From Erinaceus europaeus (taxonomy: Eukaryota; Chordata; Mammalia; Eulipotyphla; Erinaceidae), in contig NC_080181.1 in the NCBI RefSeq assembly GCF_950295315.1, forward strand, positions 3,970,726-4,034,725: DNA of 64,000 bases, read 5' to 3'. Below are positions 1 through 12,298 of this stretch, in pieces (positions within the stretch are counted from its first letter, which is position 1; every line of letters starts with the position of its first letter). The position numbers and the translations under genes are program-made. The notes beneath the pieces are model-generated. The model had not been told where the DNA came from and did not search any database. It saw nothing but the letters and a program-made list of their open reading frames with translations.

Positions 1-358
1 TTACTGATCTCTGATTAGCTTTAAAAGTTAATGAAATCTTGAATTGTGGAAAATTTACCAAGTTACAGAATGAGAAAGACCTCAGGATACAGCTCTACAG
101 AAAAGCAGGATTCCTGCCTGTGTTGGGACCAAAGTAACTGTAACAAGCTTTGTTAATAAGGTTAGACTTTCTTAGAATGAGTGACCATTATGGTTGCTGT
201 TGTAGAAAGTAATTAATTTTAGGAAGTAATTATAGTTTTCCCTCAAGTATGTGTAGGCTTGACTTTTTCTAGAAATAATAGTAAAAAGGAGTGTTGTTTG
301 TATCTTAATATGTGATTTGTTGTTTAAGGCAAAAATTATAGGGTTAAAAAGTGACTTT

Positions 359-714
359 GGGGCCTGGTGGTGGCACATCTGGTTGAGAGCACACATTACA
401 GTGCACAAGGACCTGGTGTTCAAACCTCTGGTCCCCACATGCAGGGGAGGAGTTTCAGAAGTGGGGAAGTTAAGTGTTGCAGGTATTTCTATCTTTCACT
501 CCCTCTCTATTTCCCTCTCACTTTTCAATATCTCTCTGTATTATCAAATAAAAAGGAAAGTGATGAGGAGGAGGGAAGGAAAGCAGGAAAGAATAAACGG
601 AGGAAAGGAAGGAGGGATGGAGGGAGGACGTTACCAGAAGTGGTAGACTCATCCTGCAGGCACAGAGCCCCAGTGAACCCTGCTGGCAACTAAAAAAAAA
701 AAAACAAAAAACAT
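359..714 (+). mobile_element. tRNA-derived SINE, group B
   Basis: The head reads as a group B core (ggtggcacatctggttgag) followed by a B-box-like gttcaaacct. A CT-rich stretch and a purine-rich tail expanded into GGAA/GGGA repeats (about 560-640) come next. It ends in the longer 3' block (cagagccccagtgaaccctg) and an A-run at about 690-704. Short ORFs across it are not genes. Confidence 0.85.
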
Positions 715-1304
715 TGACAGATGTGGAGCATGACAGTACAGTTAAAGCAGGGAAAGAGCAAATGTTCACATAAGCAGTCAGTATCTTACTCCAAGGGAAT
801 GAGTTAAAAGAACAGCTTTAACATTAGTATCACTATTTTTATAAAGATGAATATATTATAAATACTTTCCCTGAAGGACAGAGTGAGAAAAATGAAACAA
901 ATACAGATATGCCACCAATTATTTTATGATTTGATAAATAAGATGCAGAAGTGAAATATTTTCTAAGTGTGCTACACTACATCTGTACTAAAGGTACATT
1001 GTTGAGGTCCTGATTTATTTAAACTTAGATTCAATCATATTCCCACTAATCATTCAACAGTTATATACTCAATATTCTTTGCTGCCAAAACTAGGAATAG
1101 TAATTCTTCAGAAGGATCTAAAATAAGCCATGTGTCAACTCAGAATAGTAAAATAGTACATTTCCTTGTATAATTGAAAATAAAGCAGATAATTGTAGGC
1201 ATTTATTTTTATAGTGAATTTCTCATATGTTAGAAGTCACAAAAGATCTTTATAGTTGCTATACATTTAAATTATATATAGATATTTGAGTGAGAATAAG
1301 TAAT
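715..1304. other. AT-rich sequence, nothing recognised
   Basis: No repeat family, long ORF or RNA gene is recognised here. Very old decayed repeats cannot be excluded by eye. Confidence 0.5.
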
Positions 1305-1456
1305 GTTTTTAATATTTTATTTATTGATTCATGAGAAATGATAGGAGAGAGAAAAATAACCAGACATCACTCTGGACGTGTGCTGCCAGGGATTGAACTC
1401 AGGACCTCATGCTTAAGACTCCAACACCCTATCTACTGCGCCACCTCCCAGACCAC
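1305..1456 (-). mobile_element. tRNA-derived SINE, group C
   Basis: Reverse-complement copy of the family seen at 44181-44324 and 23467-23613. It runs from a T-rich end through ccagacatcact and gattgaactcagg (B box complement) to ctgcgccacctccc. A short agtaat occurs on both sides (1299-1304, 1457-1462), a weak target-site duplication (TSD) candidate. Confidence 0.8.
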
Positions 1457-1723
1457 AGTAATATATTTTAATGTTAATATTAACTTAAGAGTTAGTAATT
1501 ATTACTTAGTAGTCAAGTATACATGAAATAAATGCTAAATCTCTAGAATTGGTATAAGATCAGTGTAACAACATACACATTAAAGTAGAAAAAAAACTTT
1601 TTTCTCCTAATATTGTTAACATAATGAGCAGGAAATAAAATAATCAATACAAGATAAATCAGAGTGTAGAGAATCTGCACACTAGCTAATGGATAAAGGT
1701 TTTTATTTAAAAAAAAAAAAGTA

Positions 1724-2025
1724 GGGAGTCATGCGGTAGCACAGCGGGTTAAGTGCATGTGGCACAAAGCCAAGAAGCGGCTCAAGGATCCTGGTTCAAG
1801 CCCCCCCAGATCCCCACCTGCAGGGGTGTCACTTCACAGGCGGTGAATCAGGTCTGCAGGTGTCTGTCTTTCTCTCCCCCCTCTGTCTTCACCTCCTCTC
1901 TCCATTTCTCTCTGTCCTATCCATGGACGACAACATCAATAACAACAACAATAAGTACAACAACAATTAAAGACAACAAGGGCAACAAAAGGGAAAATAA
2001 ATAAATAAAATTTTATATAAAAAAA
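1724..2025 (+). mobile_element. tRNA-derived SINE, group A
   Basis: Full-length group A. A-box region gtagcacagcgggttaag lies at about 1736, with B box ggttcaagccc at 1793-1803. A cacctgcaggggtgtcactt core, the pyrimidine block, an (ACA/ATA)n stretch and an aataaataaataaaat tail follow. Confidence 0.92.
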
Positions 2026-2365
2026 AGTTAGCAGGAGAGATGCACTGATGTACCAGGTCTAGGTCTACAATCAATCCTTGAAAGGAATATCTGAGGTACA
2101 GAGGAGGGCATAACATCTACGTGAAAGGAAATATCAGTAGAGAGAGACACAGGTCTATATTCCTATGGAGCAAAGCACAATGAGGAAAATAGGGAGCAGT
2201 AGACAAAAGAGAAAGGTAATGAATATATAATTCAAAATATGAAAAAGAACAGTTATGTAGACTTTGAGTGCAAAAGATGAAAGAAAGCAATGTGGATTTT
2301 GGAATTAGAATTCTGGGTCTATACCTTGCCATTACTGGTAACTTGCTATTTAATTTTGTTCTGTC

Positions 2366-2499
2366 TTTTTTTTTTTTTCTTTTTTTACCAGAGCCCTGCT
2401 CAGCTCTGGCTTATGGTAGTACAGGAGGACTGACTTTGGGACTTTAGTGCCTGAGGTATGAGTCTCTTTACATAACAACTGTGCTGTCTCCCTTGCCCC
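2366..2499 (-). mobile_element. tRNA-derived SINE, group D
   Basis: Starts with a T-run, followed by accagagccctgctcagctctgg and ending near cataacaactgtgctgtctccc. It matches the reverse complement of the group D copies at 19510 and 48236. Confidence 0.8.
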
Positions 2500-4540
2500 A
2501 TGCTATTTAACTTTGCACTATATACTGAACTATCTTGAATTCCCTGAAGTCTAAAACAAAACAAAAAAATTATAAGACAACAGAAGACTAATATGCTGTA
2601 TGGGTATGTAGATGTGGTGGACTTCTTGTTAACTGACTGTCAGTATAGTAATAATCTCACTATGGACATAGGCAATTTGAGGAGACTGGAAAAAATGCAC
2701 ACTATCCATTTAGGAGAAGTAAAACATAACACATACATATGCTTCAACATAAATTTGAAGTTTGGAATTCAAGTGGAATTCCATTAGCCCTGCCAGTCTG
2801 ACTGACAAGCAAATGGCTTAGGATCCTTATCCACAAGGAAAGAAATATCTTAAAACTGAAAATTTTGCTGGGAAAGGAAATTGAGGGACACTGCAGATAT
2901 ATAAGGTGAAAACAGGCAACTTTGATAAAGTAAAGGCTCCATATTCTTGAACCAAGTGTTCCAGAGAAGTTGGGAGAGTAAGAGCTAACTACTCAAAGGA
3001 TATTTTTTGAGACTGATATTTCAATGGGAACAGTTACTAATTATAACAAGTTCTCAGATATAGTTAAGAAAATGCCCTAATTTAATTTGGAGGGATAGGT
3101 GATAATAATGTCCTTTACATTTTCTTTCATTAAAGCTATTTTATTGGGGTTTTTCCCTTATACCTGATTTTTGCCTGAGTTCTATATTTTCCTTTAACGT
3201 TGGTCAGAATAATCTTTTAACTATCTATGCAATATGTCAGACATATTTCATGCATAGTGGAGCATTCCAGGCCTTTTCTCTGACCTGTACTTCTATATGA
3301 TTCTTTCTATTGATCCCTTAATTCGTCTTCTAAAGCCTCAACCATAATTCTGTTTCTCCTCATCTGTCTACCCCAAAACAATAGTTCCCTTTCAGCCCAT
3401 CATCTATAGTATATGCATCATTCATTCGACACTACTCGTATACTTTCTTTCAAAGTATCTCATGTTACCTTTATGTATTGTGGAATTTCATTCAAGGTGG
3501 GCTAACTCTAAAACAACCAGAAGTTATTCCAATGACTCAACTCTATCAAGTTTATTTTTTACTCGGATTATCATTCCATCAGTGTTTGTGGCTGTTTATG
3601 AGGTGTAAGGGGAATCTTCAAGGGCTTGGATGGATATCTTATACTTGATGATCACTGGTACTGTGTACTCTTAGGGTGTGGAAATCCTCCAGATATTTGA
3701 TTTGGCCAAATGAAACAGGAAATAAGGTAACAGGAATGAGTGTGTTCAAATCTGATCATGTAGGACTTTCAAGTTACCCAGAGATGCCAGTTGAAATGTG
3801 GACCCATTGTAGGAGAATGCCAAAGGAATGACATGATAAATATGTATTTTAAGAAAAAAATTAAAAAGGAAACAAGAAAATTTAGTATCCTAGGTAAGAG
3901 ATTATATTGACTTGGATCAACCTGAGTACAGAGGAGGTAGTGATAGTTCTGGGATATATTTTAAAGCAATGGCAATGACTTTCGCCAGTGATTTGAATAT
4001 ATAGTGTGAGAGATAAAGGAAATGAAGGATGATAGTAATAGTAGCTAAAATATGACAACATACATATTCAACAAGTAAACTTAAAAAACAAAACAAGTAA
4101 CTGATGCTTTCCTGCCCTGGCTGGCTTTTACGACTAATTTAGATAACCTATTTAAATGCAGGCCCTAGATATTCTTCTTCCAATAAAAAATGATTCATCT
4201 TCCATTATAGCTCTAAAACCCAAATGCATAGTTTTGATCTTTATGGGTTAAGAGCATAAAGGTTTTTATCTTCACTTGTAATATCCCTTTGATTGCTAGA
4301 ATGCTCGAAGGATGCATAATCTTGAAGAAAAAAAAAAGGCTTTATGCTACAGGACAACAAGGCACAAAAGACATAACAATTAAATGTAAATTCTTGTCAC
4401 TAGTTTGAAAGGTACTGCCAGTTTCTTACTGATTCTTTAAGTGATTCTGTCATACACAGGGGATTCCTGTCAGTGCAGCTTCAGCCTTTAAACACCTTTA
4501 TTAAAAGTACATATCCTCATGTTGCTGCAAAAGCAGATGA
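2500..4540. other. AT-rich intergenic or intronic sequence, nothing recognised
   Basis: About 2 kb without a recognised repeat or convincing ORF. The 64-codon ORF at 2593-2787 has no coding signature I can see. Confidence 0.5.
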
Positions 4541-4824
4541 CAGAGTACTATTTCTTTGTTTCCCTTTTGTTGCCCTTGTTGTATTTTTATCGTTGTCATA
4601 GTTATTATTGTTGTTATTGATGTCATTGTTGTTAGATAGGAGAGAGAAAAATGGAGAGGGGGAGAGAAAGCTAGACACCTGCAGACCTGCTTCAGCACCT
4701 GTGAAGTGACACCCCTACAGGTGGGGAGCCGACGGGCTTGAACCAGGATCCTTGAGCCACTTCTTGCACTTAGCGCCACATGTGCTTGACCCACTGCACT
4801 ACCGCCCAACAGAGTACTATTTCT
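4541..4824 (-). mobile_element. Group A SINE with perfect 15-bp TSD
   Basis: The body at 4556-4809 is antisense group A: ttgttgcccttgttg repeats, then agacacctgcagacctgctt, then a B box complement at about 4738. A perfect 15-bp direct repeat cagagtactatttct flanks it at 4541-4555 and 4810-4824, proving insertion by target-primed reverse transcription. Confidence 0.95.
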
Positions 4825-5413
4825 ATTATTTAAACTATTTTCATCATAAAAAGGGGTTATATTTTTGTGGTTGAAGATGCTCCTTCTACATGAAGTCTTA
4901 TTCTACATGAGGAGATTCAATAATGGAGAGGTGTTTGTTTTTTTTAGATATGAACAAAAGTTCTACCATACTTTTAAGTTGCCCTATTTTCCCCATGGAC
5001 AAACTCCTGTTATCTAAAAAGCTGTCCTTGTGTTGATATTGAAATCCTCTTGGCTTCCTTTTTTCCTGATTTATGCTTACAGAGGGTTTGGACCGGGACA
5101 TGCAACTTCTGCTACATCCCCATGATTTGGACTGTACCCACACTTATTTCTGAGTGTTTCCCAAAATCTCTCTTCTGTTCTCATTGTAATGCCAAGATGC
5201 AGTCAGTCACTGGAGTGTGCCACTTAGTGCATCTCTTTGCCAGGGCACACAAGGCAAAATGCCTGCTCTCTTTTATGTTCGTAGATTGTGGAGTGACTGG
5301 AAATAGTTTTCCTCCCAGTGCTGATGTCCTTTGCCAGAATTTCCTAAAGAAACATATGATGGTTGTAATCCCTACACAGATCTGCTTATTGATCTACTAA
5401 GAATAGAACCTGA

Positions 5414-5533
5414 ATTTTTTTCCCAGAGTACTACTCAGTTCTGACTTATGTTGGTGCTAAGGACAGAACCTGGGGGCTTTTAGTGTCTCGGACACCAGTC
5501 TTTTGGCATAGCCATTATACTGTCCCTCAAGCC
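5414..5533 (-). mobile_element. tRNA-derived SINE, group D (diverged)
   Basis: A T-run is followed by cagagtactactcagttctg and later ggcatagccattatactgtccc, the reverse complement of group D. Confidence 0.75.
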
Positions 5534-5834
5534 TTAGAATTCAAATGTATGTTGTATCCAGTGTCATAGTATAATTTTCACTGGGCTCAGAAGAGTTTTG
5601 TTTTATCTTATTATGATGGGTTTTAGTCTCAAGCTTACATGACCTAGCTTTGTCCACTCTTCTAGCTCTGTGGAGGGTAGTATTTTATTTGCTGCAAGAC
5701 TTTGACTGAGAACAGCTTTCCTGAGTGAAGTGTTTTGGTTGATAGCTTTTTTTCATTAAGCGCAATCATGTGAAAAGCTCCAACTAATGCAGACAAGTGA
5801 GGCTTATACACTGTGCCTGTCTGGGTGATATTGC

Positions 5835-5960
5835 TGATGTCTGAACAAAGCTGGCTGTCTGTAGCTAGCTTCAGTCTGTTTTTTCCTGTTCAGATCCTGA
5901 TGTCCGAACAAAGCTGGCTATCTGAAGATAGCCTCAGTCTATTTTTACCTGTTCAGATCC
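5835..5960. repeat. 63-bp tandem duplication
   Basis: Two adjacent units, 5835-5897 and 5898-5960, align without gaps with 7 differences in 63 positions (about 89%). A third unit may begin at 5961 (taatgt). The unit contains gaacaaagctggct and ends cctgttcagatcc. It belongs to no repeat I recognise. Confidence 0.9.
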
Positions 5961-6930
5961 TAATGTAAGCTCAATTCATATAATGCAGTTGTTCACCTGT
6001 GTACTGAGGGGCACTGTACTTCAGGAGAAGGTAAAGGTTAACCATTATGACATACCTACTTTTTGATGGAATGTGATGAGGTATTAGGTTCCCCCTTTGC
6101 CTGTTCTATCAGTATGAGCTCTTAACCTGGAAGGCAACTGTGAAAAGAAGTGCTTTAATAACAAGGCTATAGGTAGTATCAGTTTTGCCCAGTACAAAAC
6201 TGAAGGTGGTTAACTGTGGCTTGCCACATTGCTGTTAATGGTAGCACTTTAGATCATTACAACTCTAAGTGATAACTTTTAAACATAGTACAACTGTGTA
6301 AAAGGGAGTGCTTTCATCTCATTGAAAGAGACAGCTATGCTTCTCTTCATTTTCCAGTTAAACTTTAATAGAGTGCATACTTGCTAAATTACACTGTCTT
6401 CGTCGCCTTCCTCATCAAGTCACAGGTTGTTGATTCAATAGAAAAATGCCATATTTGTAGTAGTTTTCTCAGTATCAGGAGTCTCCATACAGATACTCTT
6501 TATTTTAGAATAAGTAAAATCAATGTAAAAATATTGTAAAACTCTTAAATTCATACCTGTTAGAGTGCTAGTGAAAATAGCAGAATACTGTTCTAAGAAA
6601 GTAATGTATAGAAAAGCAAAATTAAATACACAGCAGATATAAATGCTCATGAAAGCTGTGATTTGGCTAGCAGATAAAAATGAATTAAACTGTAATTCTT
6701 CAAAATCTTCAAAATAGTATTAATTAGTGACATAGAAGCTAAAGAATGTAACATACTTTGTTCATAATGCTACAAAAGTCACTTTCTAAACTTCACTAAT
6801 TCCTCCTTTTCCCCTAAATATATACTTCAATTTATGGATAACATTAGTTATAGAAGAGATTGTGGTTTTTATCACAAATTCCAATAAATATTGAACTTTG
6901 GTATGGTGTGTTACTGAAAAGGGACTTAAC
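5961..6930. other. AT-rich sequence, nothing recognised
   Basis: No repeat family or credible ORF was identified in this stretch. Confidence 0.5.
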
Positions 6931-7060
6931 TTTTTTTAAAAGAAAAAATTTATAAAAAGGAAACATTGACTAAACCATAGGATAAGAGAAGTCCAACTCC
7001 ACACAATTCCCACTACCATAACTCTGTATCCCATCTCCTCCCCTGATACCTTTCCTATTC
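6931..7060 (-). mobile_element. L1 3'-end fragment (short copy)
   Basis: Antisense terminal part of the L1 3' UTR: ataaaaaggaaacattgac, cacacaattcccac, ccctgatacctttcc. It abuts a longer copy of the same end in the same orientation. Confidence 0.8.
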
Positions 7061-8180
7061 TTTTTATTTATTTATAAAAAGGAAACATTGACAGAACCAT
7101 AGAATAAGAGGGGTACAACTCCACACAATTCCCACCACCAGATCTCCATAACCCATCTCCTCCCCTGATAGCTTTCCTATTCTTTATCCCTCTGGGAATA
7201 TGGACCCAAGGTCATTGTGAGATGCGGAAGGTGGAAGGTCTGGCTTCTGTAATTGCTTCCCCACTGAACATAGGTCTATTGTGTTGCTCCTGATAGAGAT
7301 GACCAGTAACAATGGAGAGAGGGATTTATTCGAAGTCTAGGCCCATCATGTCTGTATGGGAATCTCAGGACTCCCTGACTAGGGCCCCAGCTGATGGGGT
7401 GGCCTGATGGTGACTAAAGAGTCATCCTTAAAGTATGTTGCCCTTATTCATCTTTTGGAATCCTGACTTTGATAAGGTTAGCTTTGGAGTGACTGAGGGA
7501 AATGTGATAGGAAGTAGGTGAGGAGGGTATCTAAGTCTAAGTAGACACTATTTCATTAGGAACTTTATCTTCTTTTTATGTCTTTCTACTTACTTGCTGC
7601 ATATATTGACTCACTGCAGACTATTGTGCACTTTTGCTTTCAGGCATATATTTTGCCCTAATTTATGGATACTTGTGAACATATGCCCTATCTCATGGGA
7701 CCTAGTCTGTATTCTAGGTTTTGGGACTTTGTTAGGAAGTGAACCACGCAAAATGGAATTACAGAATCCTACGAGAAAGGAAAGATCTCATCGAGTAATG
7801 AGGCTGAAAGGTTGACATACCATGCCTGACATTTCTGGACACAGTCTGAAGTGAAGCATGCCCAGGTGGTATTCATTGTGTTGATTATATTGGCATCAGC
7901 ATATGCAGTGTCAAGTTGGTATGAATTGAGAGAAGCATGCAGGAAAATGAGCCCCACTCTAGAGGTTCCAGGACTGGGGGAAATATAGGCTCTATAGAGG
8001 AAGCGAGAGATTCCTGCTGTCTTACTGTTTAAGAAGGCGATAGTTATTGCTGTAATCAAATTATTTGGCAATTGGGCTAACTTTGAAAATTCCATTGTTA
8101 GGATTTACTGTGTCATACACAGCATCACCATAATTTATGTCATTTGACATTATTTATATATAGCTGTGTCGGGGCTTCAC
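7061..8180 (-). mobile_element. L1 3'-UTR fragment
   Basis: Begins again with tttataaaaaggaaacattgac. It runs through the terminal UTR module to about 7267, then through an upstream UTR module (gatagagatgaccagtaac; gccctatctcatgggacct; gttccaggactggggg) shared with the copies at 15.8, 28.6 and 52.3 kb. About 0.4 kb that lies between these modules in the 15.3-kb copy is absent here. The upstream boundary near 8180 is approximate. Confidence 0.8.
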
Positions 8181-9129
8181 TTTTTAAAGGTCTGCTGCCT
8201 ACTGCTGTGCTAGCCTAGCACCAGCAAAAGCACCTTGGAGCTTGTTAGAACTGCAGTCTTTACCCCCATGATCTTTATTACACTCTCCATCTGAGCAAGA
8301 TCTCTGACTCTGATTTATCCTAAAGTCAAAGAAACAGTGATTTTAAGAGGCTCTTACTCTTTAATGTGCTAGTGAAGACTCTGCCTTAGACTCAGACATC
8401 CCACTGACAAGTAGAACTCTCACAGTATAGGTTAAGGAAAATTTATTGTGCCAGAGTATTTTACATAACCACATCAATACTCTTCTAAAATTTCCAGAGA
8501 TTTCCAATTTCTTTTTTTGAAATGCTTTCTTGTATGAAAAGAGAGAATAGTGTCATCATCAGTTTAAGTAAGCAATTAGTAAAATAAGCACTATAAAGGT
8601 AAACATGCCCATCAGAACAAAATAATCCTTACTTTCATAAGTAGACAGGTTGAATGATTACAATTAATGACATTGCGTATAAATAATTGTATATATAAAC
8701 CTAATATAATTTTAAATGTTTATATGTTCATATATGTAATTGATTCCATTGCATAAAAGTTTTCTTCAACTGGTATTTAACATCCAGTAATTAAGACAGA
8801 TAAACAGTTCTTTAGTTTTTTCTATAAATTTTTTGTCTCAATTTTTAGATAACATCTTCCAGACATCACATATATAATGCATTGAAGTTAAGAAAATTAT
8901 TTCTAAAAAAAAAAGAAAAGAAAATTATTTCTGATACATAAAATCCTCCCACTATTATAAAGAATATAATAAATTGCAAATACTATTCGATTGAGTAACA
9001 TATAAACATTTAAATTCAGATATAAAAAAATTCAAAACATGAGGTTCATGATATCTTCTTAGATCTGAAATTTTGGCCTTTCTACTATGTAGCAAGTGAC
9101 TGGTTTTTAACTATTTTTGTTAGTCTGTC
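8181..9129. other. AT-rich sequence, nothing recognised
   Basis: Very A+T-rich, with an A-run and a local duplicated gaaaattatttct at 8893-8932. No repeat or gene is recognised. Confidence 0.5.
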
Positions 9130-9990
9130 CATGTAATTTTTTAAATATATTTTATTAGTGATTTAATAATGATTGATGAGATTGTGGGATAAAAGGGCTA
9201 CAATTCCATACAATTCCCACCACCAGAGTTCTGTATTCCATCCACTCCATTGGAAGCTATTCTTTATTCCTCTGACAGTATGGACCAAAGATCTTTATGA
9301 GGTGTACAAGGTGGGAGTCCTGGCTTCTGTAATTGTTTCTTTACTGGATATGGTCATTGACAGGTCGATCCATGTCACTTGCTACATAATAGCTTGTTTC
9401 CATCTTTCCCTAGTGGAACAGGGCTCTGGGAAAGTGAAGTCCCAGGACACATTGGTGAGGCCATTTGTCCAGAGAAGTTAGGATGGTGTCATGGTAGCAT
9501 CTGTAACTTAGTGGCTGAAAAGCATTAAGATATAAAGCAGAACATATTGTGTAATAATCAGGAGCCTAAAGGTAGAAGTAAAGCAGGTGATATTTGGGGT
9601 CTTTGTGTTGGAAGAAGCTAAGAAGTCTATTTTAGCTATATTCCTATGGGCCTGTGACTTTACAAATTTCTGCCTGGGCCAGACAGGTAACATGCAGGTG
9701 GGCTATAAATATTGTCTGGGAGGATTGTGTCAGAGTTGGGAATAGGACCAGAAAGCTGGATCAGAGTAGAGAGAAGCTTCCAAATATGGGAAAAGTATAT
9801 AAATACCATTAACTGTAATGATATGACCCAGGGCCCATGTGCCTATGTAATTTATAATTCAAGTTCATACAAAGTAGAGATTTGGAAAATCCAGCCATTT
9901 CTTATCTATATCCTTCCTAGCACTAATTGACTAAGCTTCCAATGGACTTGAAGTTCACCCAGTGCCAGGTAGTCTTTAGAAACAATCTAA
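9130..9990 (-). mobile_element. L1 3'-UTR fragment, second UTR subtype
   Basis: Antisense UTR start tattttattagtgatttaataatgattga, then cccaccaccagagttctgta, ggacacattggtgaggcc, ctaagaagtctattttag and ggaccagaaagctgga. This subtype passes directly from the terminal module to the distal module and lacks the middle module of the 15.3-kb copy. Confidence 0.8.
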
Positions 9991-10009
9991 TGTTTAGCTT
10001 AGATTTTTA

Positions 10010-10217
10010 ATAATATTTTTATTTTATTTATTTATTTTGGATAGAAAGAGAAATTGAGAGTGATGGGGTGATAGAGTGGAGGGAGAAATAGAGATGTCTG
10101 CATTACTGCTTCACTGATCTAGAAGCCTCTCCTTGCATGTGGGAACTAGAGATCTAATCTTGTGTCCTTGCACATAGTAACATGTGAGCTCAATAAGGTA
10201 TGGCACCATTTGACCCC
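10010..10217 (-). mobile_element. tRNA-derived SINE, group B (old)
   Basis: T-rich start ttattttatttatttatttt, then gagaaattgagag, the cttgcatgtgggaact core, and an end near gtatggcaccatttgacccc. It is diverged from the consensus of neighbouring copies. Confidence 0.75.
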
Positions 10218-10639
10218 TGGTATTTAATTTTTAACACTTTGAGGAAAATTAGAATTTGTTTGGCTATTTTGTGCTCAAAAATTTGTGACAACCAATTACC
10301 AGTTACTGGGGTCCTCACCCCATTTGTTTTCTGGTGCCTGGTGAACCAGCCGCTTATTTTCAGATGTTTTGCCTTCTCAACTCAGAGGAGATTTTATTTT
10401 GACTCCTCTGTATGGCACATTGAGTTTTCCTCAAGTAACAAGCCCCTCTACAACTTTCTAGCCAGGAATCATTTGCATAAATAACCATCTTTATCCAAAT
10501 TCTTAATGAGTGGTCTGCAGCACAGCTTTGTGAGTGACTGTCCACATCTGGGTACCATTTTGATATGCAGACAGGAGTACTGACTCAGTGAATGCCCTAT
10601 CACCATCATTAGTTTTCTGAGTCCTGGCCCCAGGGATAT
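10218..10639. other. Unassigned sequence
   Basis: Moderate GC content. A 94-codon plus-strand ORF crosses it but shows no domain or composition suggesting a gene. Confidence 0.4.
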
Positions 10640-10740
10640 CCTTCCTTCCTTCCTTCCTTCCTTCCTTCCTTCCTTCCTTCCTTCCTCCCTCCCTCCCTTC
10701 CTTATTTCCTTCCTTCCTTCTTTCCTTCCTTCCTTTCTTT
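10640..10740. repeat. (TTCC)n microsatellite
   Basis: Nearly pure TTCC at the start, degrading to TCCC and TTTC. A degenerate group A SINE 3' block (ttattactggggcttggtgcc, about 10783) follows, so the array probably grew beside a SINE tail. Confidence 0.95.
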
Positions 10741-10907
10741 CTATTTTCATTCTTGATTTTGTTTTATTTCTGGAAACAGAGTTATTACTGGGGCTTGGTG
10801 CCTATACAGCTATATTGCTCCCATGGTCGTATTGGGTTGTTGGAAAAGTCATGACATATTTTGTCTATGAAAAAATGCATCATAGCCTTTCCAGCAACAC
10901 AGTGGAT

Positions 10908-11175
10908 TAACTTTCCCTCCTTTTCTTCCTTCTGAGTCTTTCCTTTTTCTTCCTTCCTTTCATTCTTTTTTCTTTCTTCTTTTTTCCTTTTTTTTTTTTT
11001 ATGGTGGTGACCGACAGATTGAGATAGAGGGGAGAAGAAAGAGAGAAAGACAACTGAATTACTGCTCTACCTCTAGTGAAACTTCCCCATTCACCTGGAA
11101 CCCGAAGGCTTGAATTAAGGTCAACTTGCATGATAATACATGGGTTTTATTAGCTGGGTCACCACCCATTCCCGA
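10908..11175 (-). mobile_element. tRNA-derived SINE, group B, with pyrimidine-rich tail
   Basis: A CT-rich tail (10915-11000) is followed by gagatagaggggagaag, tgaaacttccccattcacc, and a 5' end near gctgggtcaccacccattccc. Confidence 0.75.
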
Positions 11176-11617
11176 GATTTCTTTCTAGGTCACCTCAGTA
11201 TTCCATAAACAGAAGAACAAAAGCTGCTAATATTGTCTTTCTCAACACTACGGAAATCTGCTATCACTTTTCTCTTTTAGGTATTCAACTATATGATTTA
11301 GAGACATGAAGAAGTCTTTGGAGACTATATTAGTCACAAGATTCAGCTTACCTTACATTCAGATGCATGCATGTTGAGTGGACGTATATAAAGAATCACA
11401 GTCTCAGATTCTCGATTATTGTTTTCTGTATACCTATGCTAATTGTGCTCTTTGGAAAGCTGCTTTTTTTTTAAATTTAAGGTCTAAATTATAGTTCACT
11501 TTTTAAGCAGGTGTACTGTTTCACAGTAAAGGACAATTAATGCACACACATATGAAAAACATTATTTTTACTGAAAACCAGTGATTCATCATGATAAATA
11601 TTAGTTCAAGACAATTT

Positions 11618-11968
11618 TTAAAAAACTGTAAAATTTCCCTGGACAGACAACCCCACCAATGTGTCCTGGAGCTCCGCTTCCCCAGAGCCCTTCCTCAGTA
11701 GGGAAATAGAGAGGCAGGCTGGGAGTATGGATCGACCTGCCAATGTCCATATTCAGCAGGGAAGCAGTTACCTTCCACCTCCTGCATCTCACAATGACCT
11801 TGGGTCCATACTCCCAGAGGGTTAAAGAATAGGAAAGCTATCAGGGGGAGGGGATGGAATACAGAGTTCTAGTGGTGGGAATTGTTTGAAGCTGTACCCC
11901 TCTTATTCTAGGGTTTTGTCAATGTTTCCTTTTTATAAATAAAATTTTTTTTAAAAAACTATAAAATT
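11618..11968 (+). mobile_element. 5'-truncated L1 3' end with 18-bp TSD
   Basis: The body at 11636-11950 is the sense L1 3' UTR end: ccctggacagacaacccc, accaatgtgtcctggag, gaaagctatcagggg, and tttcctttttataaataaaa as tail with polyadenylation signal. Flanks ttaaaaaactgtaaaatt (11618-11635) and the same with one mismatch (11951-11968) are its TSD. Confidence 0.93.
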
Positions 11969-12149
11969 CAAATGCCTGTGCTATGTACATATCCTTAGGA
12001 CTATCCCTCTCTAATCAAGTGAGATTACATTGGGATTTTGGACACAATTGAGTTGTGAGAGGTAATATATAAGAAAATGCAAATTGAATCATAGTTGCAC
12101 TTCTGTGAATCTTTCTGAAATGCTTCAGGTAGATGGTTAATGGTTTTCA

Positions 12150-12298
12150 AAACAGACAGACACCTTCAGACCTGCTTCACCTCTTGCAAAGTGACCCCCT
12201 GCAGGTGGGGTGCTGGGGGCTTGAACTGGGATCCTTATGCAGGTCCTTGCACTTCGCGCCATGTATCTTAACCCACTGCACTACCACCAAGCCCCCAA
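12150..12298 (-). mobile_element. Group A SINE, 3'-truncated
   Basis: Only the tRNA-like head and core remain: acaccttcagacctgcttca, then ggggcttgaactgggatcct (B box complement), then taacccactgcactaccacc (A box complement). Confidence 0.88.

Noticed and set aside
1793..1803. SINE heads as functional tRNA genes
   Set aside because: A and B boxes are present but the sequences do not fold into a full cloverleaf with acceptor stem and 3' end; they continue into SINE bodies and A-tails.
9712..9930. 72-codon ORF at the end of an L1 UTR
   Set aside because: Lies in antisense L1 3' UTR, which is noncoding.
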